From the NCBI RefSeq assembly GCF_017305915.1, contig NZ_JAFKJN010000038.1:1-62549 (forward strand): a stretch of DNA of 62,549 nucleotides, read 5' to 3'. Numbering within the stretch: position 1 is the stretch's first letter; each line of letters starts with the position of its first letter. Shown piece after piece: positions 15,784 through 24,561 of this stretch. A program made the position numbers and the translations under genes. Origin of the DNA: Reyranella sp. Lineage in GTDB: Bacteria; Pseudomonadota; Alphaproteobacteria; Reyranellales; Reyranellaceae. The notes beneath the pieces were generated by a model. The model saw nothing but the letters and a program-made list of their open reading frames with translations. It made no database searches and had not been told where the DNA came from.

Positions 15784-18700
15784 GGGCGCGCCCTCGTCAT
15801 GGCGCGGTCCAGCTCGAGCGTCACCGAATTGCGCCGCGTCACCCACAGGCCGCGATCGAGCGCGTCGCGCAGCCGCGCCGAGATCGCCGCCGTCGCCTCG
15901 CGGTTCTTCTCCAGCATTGCGGCCAGCACCGCCTCGTCGGCGATCAGCGCCACGTGCGTGGCATCGAACAGAGGGCCGGGCACCGCATCGGCGGTGGCGG
16001 CGAACGCATACAGCGCATCGACGCCCTGCGCGATCTCGGCGACGCCGCGATGATCGTGCGCCAGCATGCCGGCGATCCAGCGCGGATTGGCGAGACGGCC
16101 GCGCACGACGCGGGCGATCTCCTCGGCGACCCGGCGCGCCTTGGGCGTCTCGGGCTGGCTGGTGTCGAGATGATAGAGCTCGGGCGTGTTGCCCAGCATC
16201 GCGGCGGCGGCGGCAAAACCGCCGGCGAAGTCGGCGACGCCGTCGCCATCGAGCAGGTCGCGCTCGCGGTCGTCCTGAGGATGCACCAGCACGTCGGCAT
16301 TGGAGACGCTGGCGCGAAAGCCGTCGCCGGCCGGGCGCTGGACCTCGCTGCCGCCATAGGCGTGCGTCACGGCCGACAGGTAGGCCTTGCCGAGGTCCTC
16401 TCGGGACTGCCACTGGCCGTCGAGCGCCACGTCGGCGGCCTGCGCGCCGTAGCTGCCGGGTGCACCGCCGAACACGCGCGAGAGGTCGTCGCCGCGCCGG
16501 CGCGCGTAAGCCAGCGGATTGTCGGCATCGTCCTCGTCGAGCTCGGCGACCCGGCGCACGGCGAGATCGAACAGCGCGATCTGGCTCTCGAAGATGTCGC
16601 GGAACAGGCCGGAGATGCGCAGCGTCACGTCGATGCGCGGCCGGTCGAGCGCGGCGAGCGGCATCACCTCGATGCCGGTGACGCGGTTCGACTTGTCGTC
16701 CCAGACCGGGCGCACGCCGAGATAGGCAAAGGCCTGCGCAAGGTCGTCGCCGCCGGTGCGCAGCGAGGCCGACGCCCAGAGATCGATCACCAGCGCGCGC
16801 GGATGATCGCCATGATCCTGCAGGTAGCGGCGCACGACCTCGTCGGCGGCGCGCCCGCCGATCGCCTGCGCGGTGCGGGTCGGGATGGCGCGCGGATCGA
16901 TCGAGGTGAGGTTGCGCCCGGTCGGCAGGACATCGGGCCGGCCGCGCGACGGTGCCCCGGCGGGGCCTGGCGCCACGCGGCGGCCATCGAGCGCGGCCAG
17001 CAGGCCGGCGCGCTCGCCCGCGGCGCAAGCCTCGTCCGGCCCGCAACCGAAGACGTGCAGCGTGTCGCGCACGGCGAGGTCCTTGATGTCGCAAAGCTGG
17101 GCGTCGAGCTTGGCGATCGCCGCCTGCGTGGCCTCGCCACGCACCAGGCCGCAGTCGCTGGCCAGCCCATTGCTCCAGGCGCGCTCGACGATCTCGTCGC
17201 CGAGGTGGCGCAGGCGGCGCGCATCGAGGCCATCGGCAGCCGCATACTCATCGATCAGGCCTTCGAGGTCCGCGAGCGGCCCGTTGAGGCCGGCAGCGCT
17301 GAGCGGCGGCGTGAGATGGCCGATCGTCACCGCCGCCAGCCGGCGCTTGGCCTGCACCGCCTCGCCGGGATTGTTGACGATGAACGGGTAGATCACCGGA
17401 ATGGGCCCCAGCACCGTCTCGGGCCGGCATTCGGCCGACAACGCCAGCGCCTTGCCCGGCAGCCATTCCAGCGTGCCGTGCGTGCCGAGATGAATGAGGG
17501 CGTCGATCTTCTCTTCGTCGCGCAGGCAGGCATATACAGCGACATACTCGGCGCGCGGCTCGGCCGAGGTGTCGTGATAGGCCGCGCCACGGTCGGGCTG
17601 GAGCAGCACGATGACGTTGCCGCAGCGCAGACGCGGTGCGGTGCGGTCGAGCAGTGGCGCGATGTCGGCCGCCTGCCAATCTGCGGCCCCGGTGTCGTAG
17701 CCTTCGGCGCGCAGCAGCCGCAGGATCTCGAGCGCGCTCTCGGTGGTGTCGAGGCCGACGGCGTAGCCCGCTCGGCCGCCGCGCGCGGGATAGTCCGACA
17801 GCACCAGCGCGAGCTTGCGCTCGCCGCTCGGCTTGCGGCCGAGCCGCGCCCACGCCGCTGCGAGCCGCGCGACGTAGTCGACGCGATCGGGCTCCGAGCG
17901 ATGGCGGACGCTGGCGAATTCGAGGCGCGGATCGACCGGCGTCTCGGCCTTGAACGAGACCGCGCGCGTCAGCAAGCGGCCGTCGAGCTCGGGCAGGACG
18001 ACGTTCATGGCGAGATCGGCCGGCGACAGGCCGCGGCCCGACTCGGCCCAGGCCTCGCGCGTGCTGCCGGACAGCACGACCTGCAGCACCGGCGCATCGG
18101 CGGCATCGAGCACCGTCGTGTCGTCCTCGCGCATCGCCGAGAAGGCCGTGGTGTTTAGGATCACCGCCGGGCGATGCGTCGCGATCAGGCGAGCGAGCTC
18201 GGGCTCGATCGCCTTGTCCTTGAGGCTGCTCACGGCCATCGCGATAGGCGACAGTCCCTCGCGGTCGAGCGCGGACATGAGCGCCATCACCGGCTCATGG
18301 TCTGCGGCCATCAGATTGGCGCGGTAGAACACGACCAGCGCGACCGGCCGCGCGTCGCGGACCTCGCCCAGGACCGTGATCGGCCCGATCGGGACCGGCG
18401 GCTGCCAGGTCTGCTCGCGGCCGAGCAGCGTGCCGGCATAGCGCAGCGCATTCGTGAGATTATCCGGTCCGCCTTCGCGGAAGAAGCGGTCGAGCAGGTC
18501 GAGCGCCCTGGCCGGCACCGTCGACATGGCGGCGAGCCGCGCATCCGGACGGTCATCGCCGGGCAGCGCCGCGAACAGCACGCCGCGGTCGCGCGCGGCG
18601 TCGGCGATGTGCTCCAGCCCGTAGCGCCAGTAGTCGAGGCCGCCCAGGCAGCGCACGATTACCAGCTTGGCGCGCGCCACGACGCTCTCGACATAGAGGT

Positions 18701-18905
18701 CGACCGACATCGGGTGGCGCAGGCGCTTGAGGCTGGCGAGCCGGAGCGTCGGGAGGCTGTCGGCCTCGCGCTGCCAGGCGACGGCCAGCGCCGACAGGTC
18801 GCTGTCGGAGAAGGACAGCACGACGATTTCGGCCGGCGACTGGCCGAGATCGACGGCGACGTCGGCCTCTTCGAGCGTCGCCAGCTGGGTCGCCAGGACA
18901 TGCAT
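15780..18905 (-). CDS. cobN: Cobaltochelatase large subunit
   Basis: CobN is the large subunit of the ATP-dependent cobalt chelatase that inserts cobalt into hydrogenobyrinic acid a,c-diamide with CobS and CobT. The frame is open for 1041 residues and carries the family signatures LIHLGTHGTLEWLPGKALAL, the C-terminal FASGSY-like region (GGAPGSYGAQ) and FAGGFAAAAA. It is shorter than the roughly 1200-1270 residues I recall for the Pseudomonas and Sinorhizobium proteins, with no visible frameshift. The small subunits cobS and cobT are not in this window. Confidence 0.95.
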   Translation of the reverse strand: MHVLATQLATLEEADVAVDLGQSPAEIVVLSFSDSDLSALAVAWQREADSLPTLRLASLKRLRHPMSVDLYVESVVARAKLVIVRCLGGLDYWRYGLEHIADAARDRGVLFAALPGDDRPDARLAAMSTVPARALDLLDRFFREGGPDNLTNALRYAGTLLGREQTWQPPVPIGPITVLGEVRDARPVALVVFYRANLMAADHEPVMALMSALDREGLSPIAMAVSSLKDKAIEPELARLIATHRPAVILNTTAFSAMREDDTTVLDAADAPVLQVVLSGSTREAWAESGRGLSPADLAMNVVLPELDGRLLTRAVSFKAETPVDPRLEFASVRHRSEPDRVDYVARLAAAWARLGRKPSGERKLALVLSDYPARGGRAGYAVGLDTTESALEILRLLRAEGYDTGAADWQAADIAPLLDRTAPRLRCGNVIVLLQPDRGAAYHDTSAEPRAEYVAVYACLRDEEKIDALIHLGTHGTLEWLPGKALALSAECRPETVLGPIPVIYPFIVNNPGEAVQAKRRLAAVTIGHLTPPLSAAGLNGPLADLEGLIDEYAAADGLDARRLRHLGDEIVERAWSNGLASDCGLVRGEATQAAIAKLDAQLCDIKDLAVRDTLHVFGCGPDEACAAGERAGLLAALDGRRVAPGPAGAPSRGRPDVLPTGRNLTSIDPRAIPTRTAQAIGGRAADEVVRRYLQDHGDHPRALVIDLWASASLRTGGDDLAQAFAYLGVRPVWDDKSNRVTGIEVMPLAALDRPRIDVTLRISGLFRDIFESQIALFDLAVRRVAELDEDDADNPLAYARRRGDDLSRVFGGAPGSYGAQAADVALDGQWQSREDLGKAYLSAVTHAYGGSEVQRPAGDGFRASVSNADVLVHPQDDRERDLLDGDGVADFAGGFAAAAAMLGNTPELYHLDTSQPETPKARRVAEEIARVVRGRLANPRWIAGMLAHDHRGVAEIAQGVDALYAFAATADAVPGPLFDATHVALIADEAVLAAMLEKNREATAAISARLRDALDRGLWVTRRNSVTLELDRAMTRARP

Positions 18906-18907
18906 TT

Positions 18908-19969
18908 TCAGCCCAGAATCAGCGCTTCGATGGCCGCCTTGTCGAGGCCCTTCTCGCCGATCACCACCAGTCGGCCCCGGCGCGGCGCGGCGGCGGCCCA
19001 ACGGCGGTCGTACTGGTGCTGGAAGCGGCTGCCGACGCCCTGCACCAGCAGCCGCATCGGTTTGCCGGCGATGTCGATGAAGCCCTTCATGCGCAGAATG
19101 TCGTGGGTGGCGGCCGCCTTGGTCAGGCGGTCGACCACGGCCTGCGGCGAGTCGAAGGCGGGCAGGTCGACAATGAAGGTGTCGAAGTCGTCGTGGTCGT
19201 GCTCGCCCTCGAGCTCGTGATGCGACGGCCGGCTCTCCAGATCGGCCTCGGCCTTGGCGCCGAGGCCAAGCAGCACGGCGATCGGCACCTGGCCGTTCTG
19301 CGCCTCGATCACCTTCACGACGCGCGGCAGGGTCTTGCCGATCTCCGCCGTGACCTCCTGCCGTTGCGCGCCGGTCATGAGATCGGCCTTGTTCAGGATC
19401 ACCAGGTCGGCGCAGAGCAGTTGGTCCTCGAACACCTCCTCCAGCGGATTGTCGTGATCGAGCGATCGGTCGCTAGCGCGCTCGCGCGCTAGCGACTTGT
19501 CATTGGCGCGCTGCTGCGCGATCGCCTCGGGATCGTCGGCAAAGCGGCCGGCGGCGACGGCGGCCCCGTCGACAACGGTGACCACGCCATCGACCGTGAC
19601 GCGCGAAGCGATCTCCGGCCAGTTGAAGGCCTTGACCAGCGGCTTGGGCAGCGCCAGGCCGGACGTCTCGATCACGATGTGCTCGGGCGGGTTCGGCCGG
19701 TCGAGCAGGCCCTTCAGCGCCGGCACGAAATCGTCGGCGACGGTGCAGCAGATGCAGCCGTTGGCCAGCTCGACGATCGCGTCCTCGGGGCAGCTCTCGA
19801 CGCCGCAGCTCTTCAGGATCTCGCCGTCGATGCCGACATCGCCGAACTCGTTGACGATCACCGCGAGGCGGCGGTCGGCGTTCTCCAGCACGTGGCGGAC
19901 CAGCGTGGTCTTCCCGGCGCCCAGGAAGCCGGTGACGATGGTGCAGGGCACCTTGGCGAGAGTACTCAT
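18908..19969 (-). CDS. cobW: CobW GTPase, metal chaperone of cobalamin synthesis
   Basis: CobW is a G3E-family GTPase proposed to deliver cobalt to the chelatase. The 353-residue protein has P-loop GFLGAGKTTLVRH, the metal motif CICC in ANGCICCTV, a Walker-B-like ETSGLALP and the GTP-specificity motif NKAD. A histidine/acid-rich tract HHELEGEHDHDDFD may also bind metal. Between the switch regions there is an unusual charged insert SLARERASDRSLDHD encoded by a near-perfect palindrome at 19470-19495. The gene precedes cobN and overlaps the DUF1636 gene by 4 bp. Confidence 0.95.
   Translation of the reverse strand: MSTLAKVPCTIVTGFLGAGKTTLVRHVLENADRRLAVIVNEFGDVGIDGEILKSCGVESCPEDAIVELANGCICCTVADDFVPALKGLLDRPNPPEHIVIETSGLALPKPLVKAFNWPEIASRVTVDGVVTVVDGAAVAAGRFADDPEAIAQQRANDKSLARERASDRSLDHDNPLEEVFEDQLLCADLVILNKADLMTGAQRQEVTAEIGKTLPRVVKVIEAQNGQVPIAVLLGLGAKAEADLESRPSHHELEGEHDHDDFDTFIVDLPAFDSPQAVVDRLTKAAATHDILRMKGFIDIAGKPMRLLVQGVGSRFQHQYDRRWAAAAPRRGRLVVIGEKGLDKAAIEALILG
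19470..19495. repeat. Palindrome inside cobW
   Basis: The sequence TCGCTAGCGCG - 4 nt - CGCGCTAGCGA forms 11-bp perfect arms in the middle of the cobW reading frame. It encodes part of a charged segment that lies between otherwise conserved CobW blocks. It could be a palindromic element tolerated in frame. Confidence 0.6.
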
Positions 19970-20328
19970 GAAGGCTCCTTCACGATGGGCATCGGCGGGA
20001 CGCGCGCGATGGTGTTCTTGCGGACGTGAACCGGCCGGTCGCGCCAGGCTGTGAGACCGTCGGCGCTGGCCTGGTGGAGACGCGCGAAATGCACCATGTC
20101 GGGGACGTTCCGATCGGGATCGAGATGGCCGACGACGTAGGTCCACTTGCCCGGCGCCGCGACCGCCGCGGTGCAGGACCGCGTGCAGTTGGACAGGCAC
20201 TCGACGGGTTGCACGTCGATGTCCCCGGCCTCGGCCTTCAGGGCCGCATAGAGGCGCGCACCCGGCCGGATATCGGCCGGCGGGTCACCCTCGCGGCGAC
20301 ACGTGATGCAGACGAAAAGAGTCGACAC
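19966..20328 (-). CDS. DUF1636 metal-binding protein of B12 clusters
   Basis: This is a 120-residue protein with the thioredoxin-like ferredoxin pattern of DUF1636: VCITCRREG near the N-terminus and VECLSNCTRSCTAA in the middle, giving four cysteines that could hold a 2Fe-2S cluster. Members often sit beside cobW in proteobacteria; the molecular role is not established. The start is a GTG at 20328, the first codon after the second riboswitch, and it overlaps cobW by 4 bp. B12 repression is therefore likely. Confidence 0.85.
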   Translation of the reverse strand: MSTLFVCITCRREGDPPADIRPGARLYAALKAEAGDIDVQPVECLSNCTRSCTAAVAAPGKWTYVVGHLDPDRNVPDMVHFARLHQASADGLTAWRDRPVHVRKNTIARVPPMPIVKEPS

Positions 20329-20379
20329 TCGATCCTGCTTCCCTTTGGCGGTTCCCCGCGCCAGTGAATTCGCTCTCCG

Positions 20380-20530
20380 ACGGCAGGTTTCCTGGCTCTC
20401 GGGTCGCCGCCGCGGACCACCTTCCCGGTTACCCTTGAGGGACGACCAGTGGTGTCTTGGCCCGAAGCTCGCCGATCACAGTTGCGGGGGCAGCCGCGGC
20501 GTGCACCGCGTTCCCTTTCCGTCGGGCGCT
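20380..20530 (-). promoter_or_regulatory. Cobalamin riboswitch leading the cob biosynthetic operon
   Basis: On the minus strand this shows GGGAACGCGGTGCACGCCGC, the B12 box GCCCCCGCAACTGTGATCGG, GGGAAGGTGG and the closing strand GAGCCAGGAAACCTGCC. It lies between the divergent cobO and the DUF1636-cobW-cobN operon and faces the latter. The transcript start must be near or inside the 5' end of cobO. B12 should repress the long biosynthetic operon, while cobO and cobQ on the other strand are outside its direct control. Confidence 0.95.
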
Positions 20531-20545
20531 TGATAGCGTGGCCGC

Positions 20546-21154
20546 ATGACCGAGGCAATCGACCAAGCCCGCCACAAGGCAAAAATGGCCAATCGCAAGG
20601 CCGCGCAGGATGCCGAGGTGGCGGCCAAGACCGTCGAAAAGGGCCTGCTGATCGTCCATACCGGCAAGGGCAAGGGCAAATCGACCGCCGCCTTCGGCCT
20701 GCTACTGCGGGCGCTGGGCCGCGGCTTCCGCTGCGGCGTGGTGCAGTTCGGCAAGGGCGCCTGGCAGTCGGGGGAACGCACGGCGATCGAGCGATTCGGC
20801 GACCAGGTCGAATGGCACACGCTGGGTGAAGGCTTCACCTGGGAGACGCAGGACCGCGCCCGCGATGTCGCCGCCGCCGAGCGCGCCTGGGCTGCGGCGC
20901 AGAAGATGATGGCCGATCCGGCGATCCGGATGATCGTGCTCGACGAGCTCAACATCTCGCTGCGCTACGAGCATCTCGACATCGCGGCGGTGGTCGCCGC
21001 CCTGCAGGCGCGGCGGCGCGACCTGCACATCGTCGTCACCGGCCGCAATGCCAAGCCGGAGCTGATCGAGGCCGCCGACCTCGTCACCGAGATGACTCCG
21101 GTGAAGCATCACTTCGCTGCCGGTGTGAAGGCACAGGAAGGCATCGAATTCTGA
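20546..21154 (+). CDS. cobO: Cob(I)yrinic acid a,c-diamide adenosyltransferase
   Basis: CobO attaches the 5'-deoxyadenosyl group from ATP to cob(I)yrinic acid a,c-diamide. The 202-residue protein has the P-loop VHTGKGKGKSTAAFG, the FGKGAWQSGE segment, a Walker-B-like MIVLDELNISL and the C-terminal VTGRNAKPELIEAADLVTEM block typical of CobA/CobO adenosyltransferases. It begins about 16 bp from the divergent riboswitch and its stop overlaps the cobQ start by one base (TGATG). Confidence 0.95.
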   Translation: MTEAIDQARHKAKMANRKAAQDAEVAAKTVEKGLLIVHTGKGKGKSTAAFGLLLRALGRGFRCGVVQFGKGAWQSGERTAIERFGDQVEWHTLGEGFTWETQDRARDVAAAERAWAAAQKMMADPAIRMIVLDELNISLRYEHLDIAAVVAALQARRRDLHIVVTGRNAKPELIEAADLVTEMTPVKHHFAAGVKAQEGIEF

Positions 21155-22605
21155 TGGCCGCCCCAGCTCGTCCGAGAGCTCTGATGATCCAGGGCACGGG
21201 CTCGGACGTCGGCAAGTCGCTGGTCGTCGCGGGACTGGCACGCGCCTTCACGCGACGCGGCCTCGAGGTGCGGCCGTTCAAGCCGCAGAACATGTCGAAC
21301 AACGCGGCGGTCACCGCTGACGGCGGCGAGATCGGCCGGGCGCAGGCGCTGCAGGCGCGCGCCGCACGCGTGCCGCCCAGCGTGCACATGAACCCGGTGC
21401 TGCTGAAGCCCCAGAGCGAGATCGGCTCGCAGGTCGTGGTGCAGGGCAAGGTCGTCGGCACCGCCAAGGCGCGCGAATACCAGGCGATGAAGCCCAAGCT
21501 GCTCGGCGCGGTGCTGGAGAGCTTCGGCAGGCTGTGCGCCGAAGCCGATCTCGTGCTGGTCGAGGGCGCGGGCTCGGCCTCCGAGGTCAACCTGCGCGCC
21601 GCCGACATCGCCAACATGGGTTTTTCCCGCGCGGCGAACGTGCCCGTGGTGCTGCTGGGCGACATCGACCGTGGCGGCGTGATCGCCAGCCTCGTCGGCA
21701 CTCAAGCGGTCATCGATCCGGCCGATGCGGCGATGATCGTGGGCTTCATCGTCAACCGCTTCCGCGGCGATCCTTCGCTGTTCGCCGACGGCATGAAGGA
21801 CATCGAACGCCGCACCGGCTGGCCGGCGCTCGGGCTGCTGCCGTTCTTCGAGCAGGCCCATCGTCTGCCGGCCGAGGATGCGCTCGGGCTGCCGACCACG
21901 AACCGGGGCGCGGGCGTGAAGATCGTGGTGCTGGCCTATCCGCGCATCGCCAACTTCGACGACTTCGATCCGCTGCGTCTGGAGCCCGGCGTCGATCTCG
22001 TGTTCGTGCGGCCGGGCGAGGCGATTCCCGGCGACGCGGCGCTCGTCATCCTGCCGGGCTCGAAGGCGACCATCGCCGATCTCGCCGCCTTGCGTGACGC
22101 CGGCTGGGACATCGACCTCAAGGCGCACGTGCGGCGCGGCGGCCGCGTGTTGGGCATCTGCGGCGGCTATCAGATGCTCGGCCGCAGCGTTGCCGATCCG
22201 CAGGGCATCGAGGGGCCGCCGTCAACGGTCGAAGGGCTCGACCTGCTGCCGGTCGAGACCACGCTGACCGGCGACAAGGTGCTGGTCGAGGTCGCGGGCC
22301 AGGCCGAGGGCGTGCCGTTCAAGGGCTACGAGATGCATGTCGGCCGCACGACTGGCGCGACAACGCCGATGTTTGCGCTCGACGGGCACGACCAGGGCGC
22401 GGTGAGCGGGCGCATCGCCGGCTGCTACATCCACGGCCTGCTGACCGACGATCGCCAGCGGCGGCATTGGCTGGCGAAGCTGGGCTCGCAAACCTCGGGC
22501 TTCGACTACGAGGCCGATGTCGACGCGACGCTCGATCTCCTCGCCGACCACATCGAGACATACGTCGCGTGCGACCGGCTGCTGGCGCTGGCTAGAGAAA
22601 GGTGA
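21154..22605 (+). CDS. cobQ: Cobyric acid synthase
   Basis: CobQ amidates the b, d, e and g side chains of adenosylcobyrinic acid diamide. The 483-residue protein has the ATP domain MIQGTGSDVGKSLVVAGLAR and FKPQNMSNNAAVT, then the class I glutaminase domain with the nucleophile cysteine in RVLGICGGYQMLGR and a late histidine in GCYIHGLL. It follows cobO with a one-base overlap and overlaps the convergent cobD by 14 bp. Confidence 0.96.
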   Translation: MAAPARPRALMIQGTGSDVGKSLVVAGLARAFTRRGLEVRPFKPQNMSNNAAVTADGGEIGRAQALQARAARVPPSVHMNPVLLKPQSEIGSQVVVQGKVVGTAKAREYQAMKPKLLGAVLESFGRLCAEADLVLVEGAGSASEVNLRAADIANMGFSRAANVPVVLLGDIDRGGVIASLVGTQAVIDPADAAMIVGFIVNRFRGDPSLFADGMKDIERRTGWPALGLLPFFEQAHRLPAEDALGLPTTNRGAGVKIVVLAYPRIANFDDFDPLRLEPGVDLVFVRPGEAIPGDAALVILPGSKATIADLAALRDAGWDIDLKAHVRRGGRVLGICGGYQMLGRSVADPQGIEGPPSTVEGLDLLPVETTLTGDKVLVEVAGQAEGVPFKGYEMHVGRTTGATTPMFALDGHDQGAVSGRIAGCYIHGLLTDDRQRRHWLAKLGSQTSGFDYEADVDATLDLLADHIETYVACDRLLALARER

Positions 22606-23560
22606 GGCCGAACAGCACCGCGAGCACGCCGAGCTGCACGCCGCAGGCGGCGCGATAGAGCTTGAGCGCGGCGCGAATGTCGGCGGCCTTGAGCGCGAAG
22701 CGGCCGTCGCCCATCCAGCCCTTCTGCACCATCTCGCCGTCGTAGGTGCGCGGGCCCATCAGGCGCAGACCGAGTGCGCCGGCCATCGCCGCCTCCGGCC
22801 AGCCGGCATTGGGCGAATCGTGCTTGCCCGCGTCGCGCCAGGCAACGGTGAGCGCCTTCGACGGCGAGGCGCCCGGCACGAAGAATGCGCCCGCCGCCAG
22901 CCACACCGCCGCCAATCGCGCCGCCGGCCAATTCGCGACATCGTCGATGCGCGCCGCTGCCCAGCCGAAGTCGATGTAACGGTCGGTCTTGTGGCCGATC
23001 ATGCTGTCGGCGGTGTTGATCGCCTTGTAGGCGATGCCGCCTGGCAGACCCCCAACTGCGATCCAGAACATCGGCGCGGCGATGCCGTCGCAGAAGCTCT
23101 CGGCCAGGCTCTCGATCGCGGCGCGGCAGACCCCGGCTTCGTCGAGGCTCGTGGTGTCGCGGCCGACGATCATCGCCACCGCCTCGCGGCCCTGCTCGAG
23201 CCCCTTGCCCAGCGCATCGGCGACCGCCTCGACATGCTCGTGCAGGCTGCGCTGCGCCAGCAGGCTGCCGGTCAGGATCGCGAGCGGGATCAGCGCCAGC
23301 CACGGCCCGAGCACGGCGAAACAAACGCGCGTGATCACCAGGCCGATCAGCAGGCCGCCGGTCACCAGAGCCAGCATCAGCATGACGCCGAGCAGCTTCT
23401 GCGGCGGCCCGCTCTCGCCTTCCGAATTCCACCGCTCGTCGACCCATGCTATGAGCCGCCCGATCCAGGTAACCGGGTGCCCGATCGCGCGATAGAGGGC
23501 GTCCGGATAACCGACACAGGCTTCGACGGCGCCGGCAATCAGGGCGAGACCGAGGGACAT
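22592..23560 (-). CDS. cobD: Adenosylcobinamide-phosphate synthase
   Basis: CobD (CbiB) joins aminopropanol phosphate to cobyric acid at the membrane. The 322-residue protein has several hydrophobic helices and the family motifs HPVTWIGRLI near residue 28, GRDTTSLDEAGVCRAAIESLAES and SPNAGWPEAAMAGALG. It is convergent with cobQ and divergent from cobC, with only 23 bp separating the cobD and cobC start codons. Confidence 0.95.
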   Translation of the reverse strand: MSLGLALIAGAVEACVGYPDALYRAIGHPVTWIGRLIAWVDERWNSEGESGPPQKLLGVMLMLALVTGGLLIGLVITRVCFAVLGPWLALIPLAILTGSLLAQRSLHEHVEAVADALGKGLEQGREAVAMIVGRDTTSLDEAGVCRAAIESLAESFCDGIAAPMFWIAVGGLPGGIAYKAINTADSMIGHKTDRYIDFGWAAARIDDVANWPAARLAAVWLAAGAFFVPGASPSKALTVAWRDAGKHDSPNAGWPEAAMAGALGLRLMGPRTYDGEMVQKGWMGDGRFALKAADIRAALKLYRAACGVQLGVLAVLFGLTFL

Positions 23561-23583
23561 GCACTTTGCCTAGCACGGCGACC

Positions 23584-24549
23584 ATGGCGCCGAAACCGAC
23601 CGTCCATGGCGGCGACCTCGGCGAGGCCGCGCGGCGCTTTCCCGACGCCCCGCGGCCCTGGATCGACCTGTCGACCGGCATCAATCCGGTGCCCTACCCG
23701 GTGCCGGCCGTGCCCGAGACGGCCTGGACGCGCCTGCCCGGCCGTGCCGCCGAGGAGGCGCTGCTCGATGCCGCCGCGGCGCGCTACGGCGTCGCCTCCA
23801 AAACGATGATCGTCGCCGCCCCGGGCACGCAGGCGCTGATCCAGCTCCTGCCGCGGCTTGTCCCGCGCAGCCGGATTGCGATCGTCGGCCCGACCTACGA
23901 GGAGCACCAGGTCTGCTGGCGCCGCGCCGGGCACGAGGTGCGGATCGTGCCGACGCTCGAGGACGCCGACGTGGTCGTGGTGGTCAATCCGAACAACCCG
24001 ACTGGCCGGCTGGTCTCGCCGGCCGAGCTGGCGAAGGTCAAAGGCCTGCTGGTGGTCGACGAGGCCTTCATCGACTTCCTGCCGCGCGAGATGAGTCTCG
24101 CCGGCGACCTGCCCGAACGCGCGGTCGTGCTGCGCTCGTTCGGCAAGACCTATGGCCTGGCAGGCGTGCGGCTGGGCTTCGCCATCGCCCACCGCGACAT
24201 GGCTCAGCGCCTGCGCGAGGAGCTCGGGCCGTGGTCGGTACCGGGACCGGCGCTCGAGATCGGCCGCCAGGCGCTGAACGACGGCGCCTGGCTCAGCGCC
24301 GCCCGCGAGCGGCTGGTGGCCGACAGCGCGCGGCTCGACGGCCTGCTGCGCGGCGCGGGCTTCGAGATCGCCGGCGGCACCCTGCTGTTCCGTCTGGCGC
24401 GCCATCCGTCGGCGGCGGTTTTCGTGCAGCGGCTGGGCCAGCGGGGCATCCATGTCCGTGCCTTCGCCGATGCGGCGGATCTGTTGCGTTTCGGTTTGCC
24501 TGGCAACGACGAGGCTTTCGGCCGGCTGGCCGCCGCCCTCGCCGTTTGA
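23584..24549 (+). CDS. cobC: Threonine-phosphate decarboxylase-like aminotransferase
   Basis: CobC is a PLP enzyme of the histidinol-phosphate aminotransferase fold that supplies (R)-1-amino-2-propanol phosphate. The 321-residue protein has HGGDLGEAARRF, IDLSTGINPVPYP, VVNPNNPTGRLV, VVDEAFIDF and the PLP-lysine region VVLRSFGKTYGLAGVRLGF. The ATG at 23584 gives the usual N-terminus; a TTG at 23566 would add six residues. It lies 23 bp from the divergent cobD start. Confidence 0.92.
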   Translation: MAPKPTVHGGDLGEAARRFPDAPRPWIDLSTGINPVPYPVPAVPETAWTRLPGRAAEEALLDAAAARYGVASKTMIVAAPGTQALIQLLPRLVPRSRIAIVGPTYEEHQVCWRRAGHEVRIVPTLEDADVVVVVNPNNPTGRLVSPAELAKVKGLLVVDEAFIDFLPREMSLAGDLPERAVVLRSFGKTYGLAGVRLGFAIAHRDMAQRLREELGPWSVPGPALEIGRQALNDGAWLSAARERLVADSARLDGLLRGAGFEIAGGTLLFRLARHPSAAVFVQRLGQRGIHVRAFADAADLLRFGLPGNDEAFGRLAAALAV

Positions 24550-24561
24550 TAACCCTTGGGC

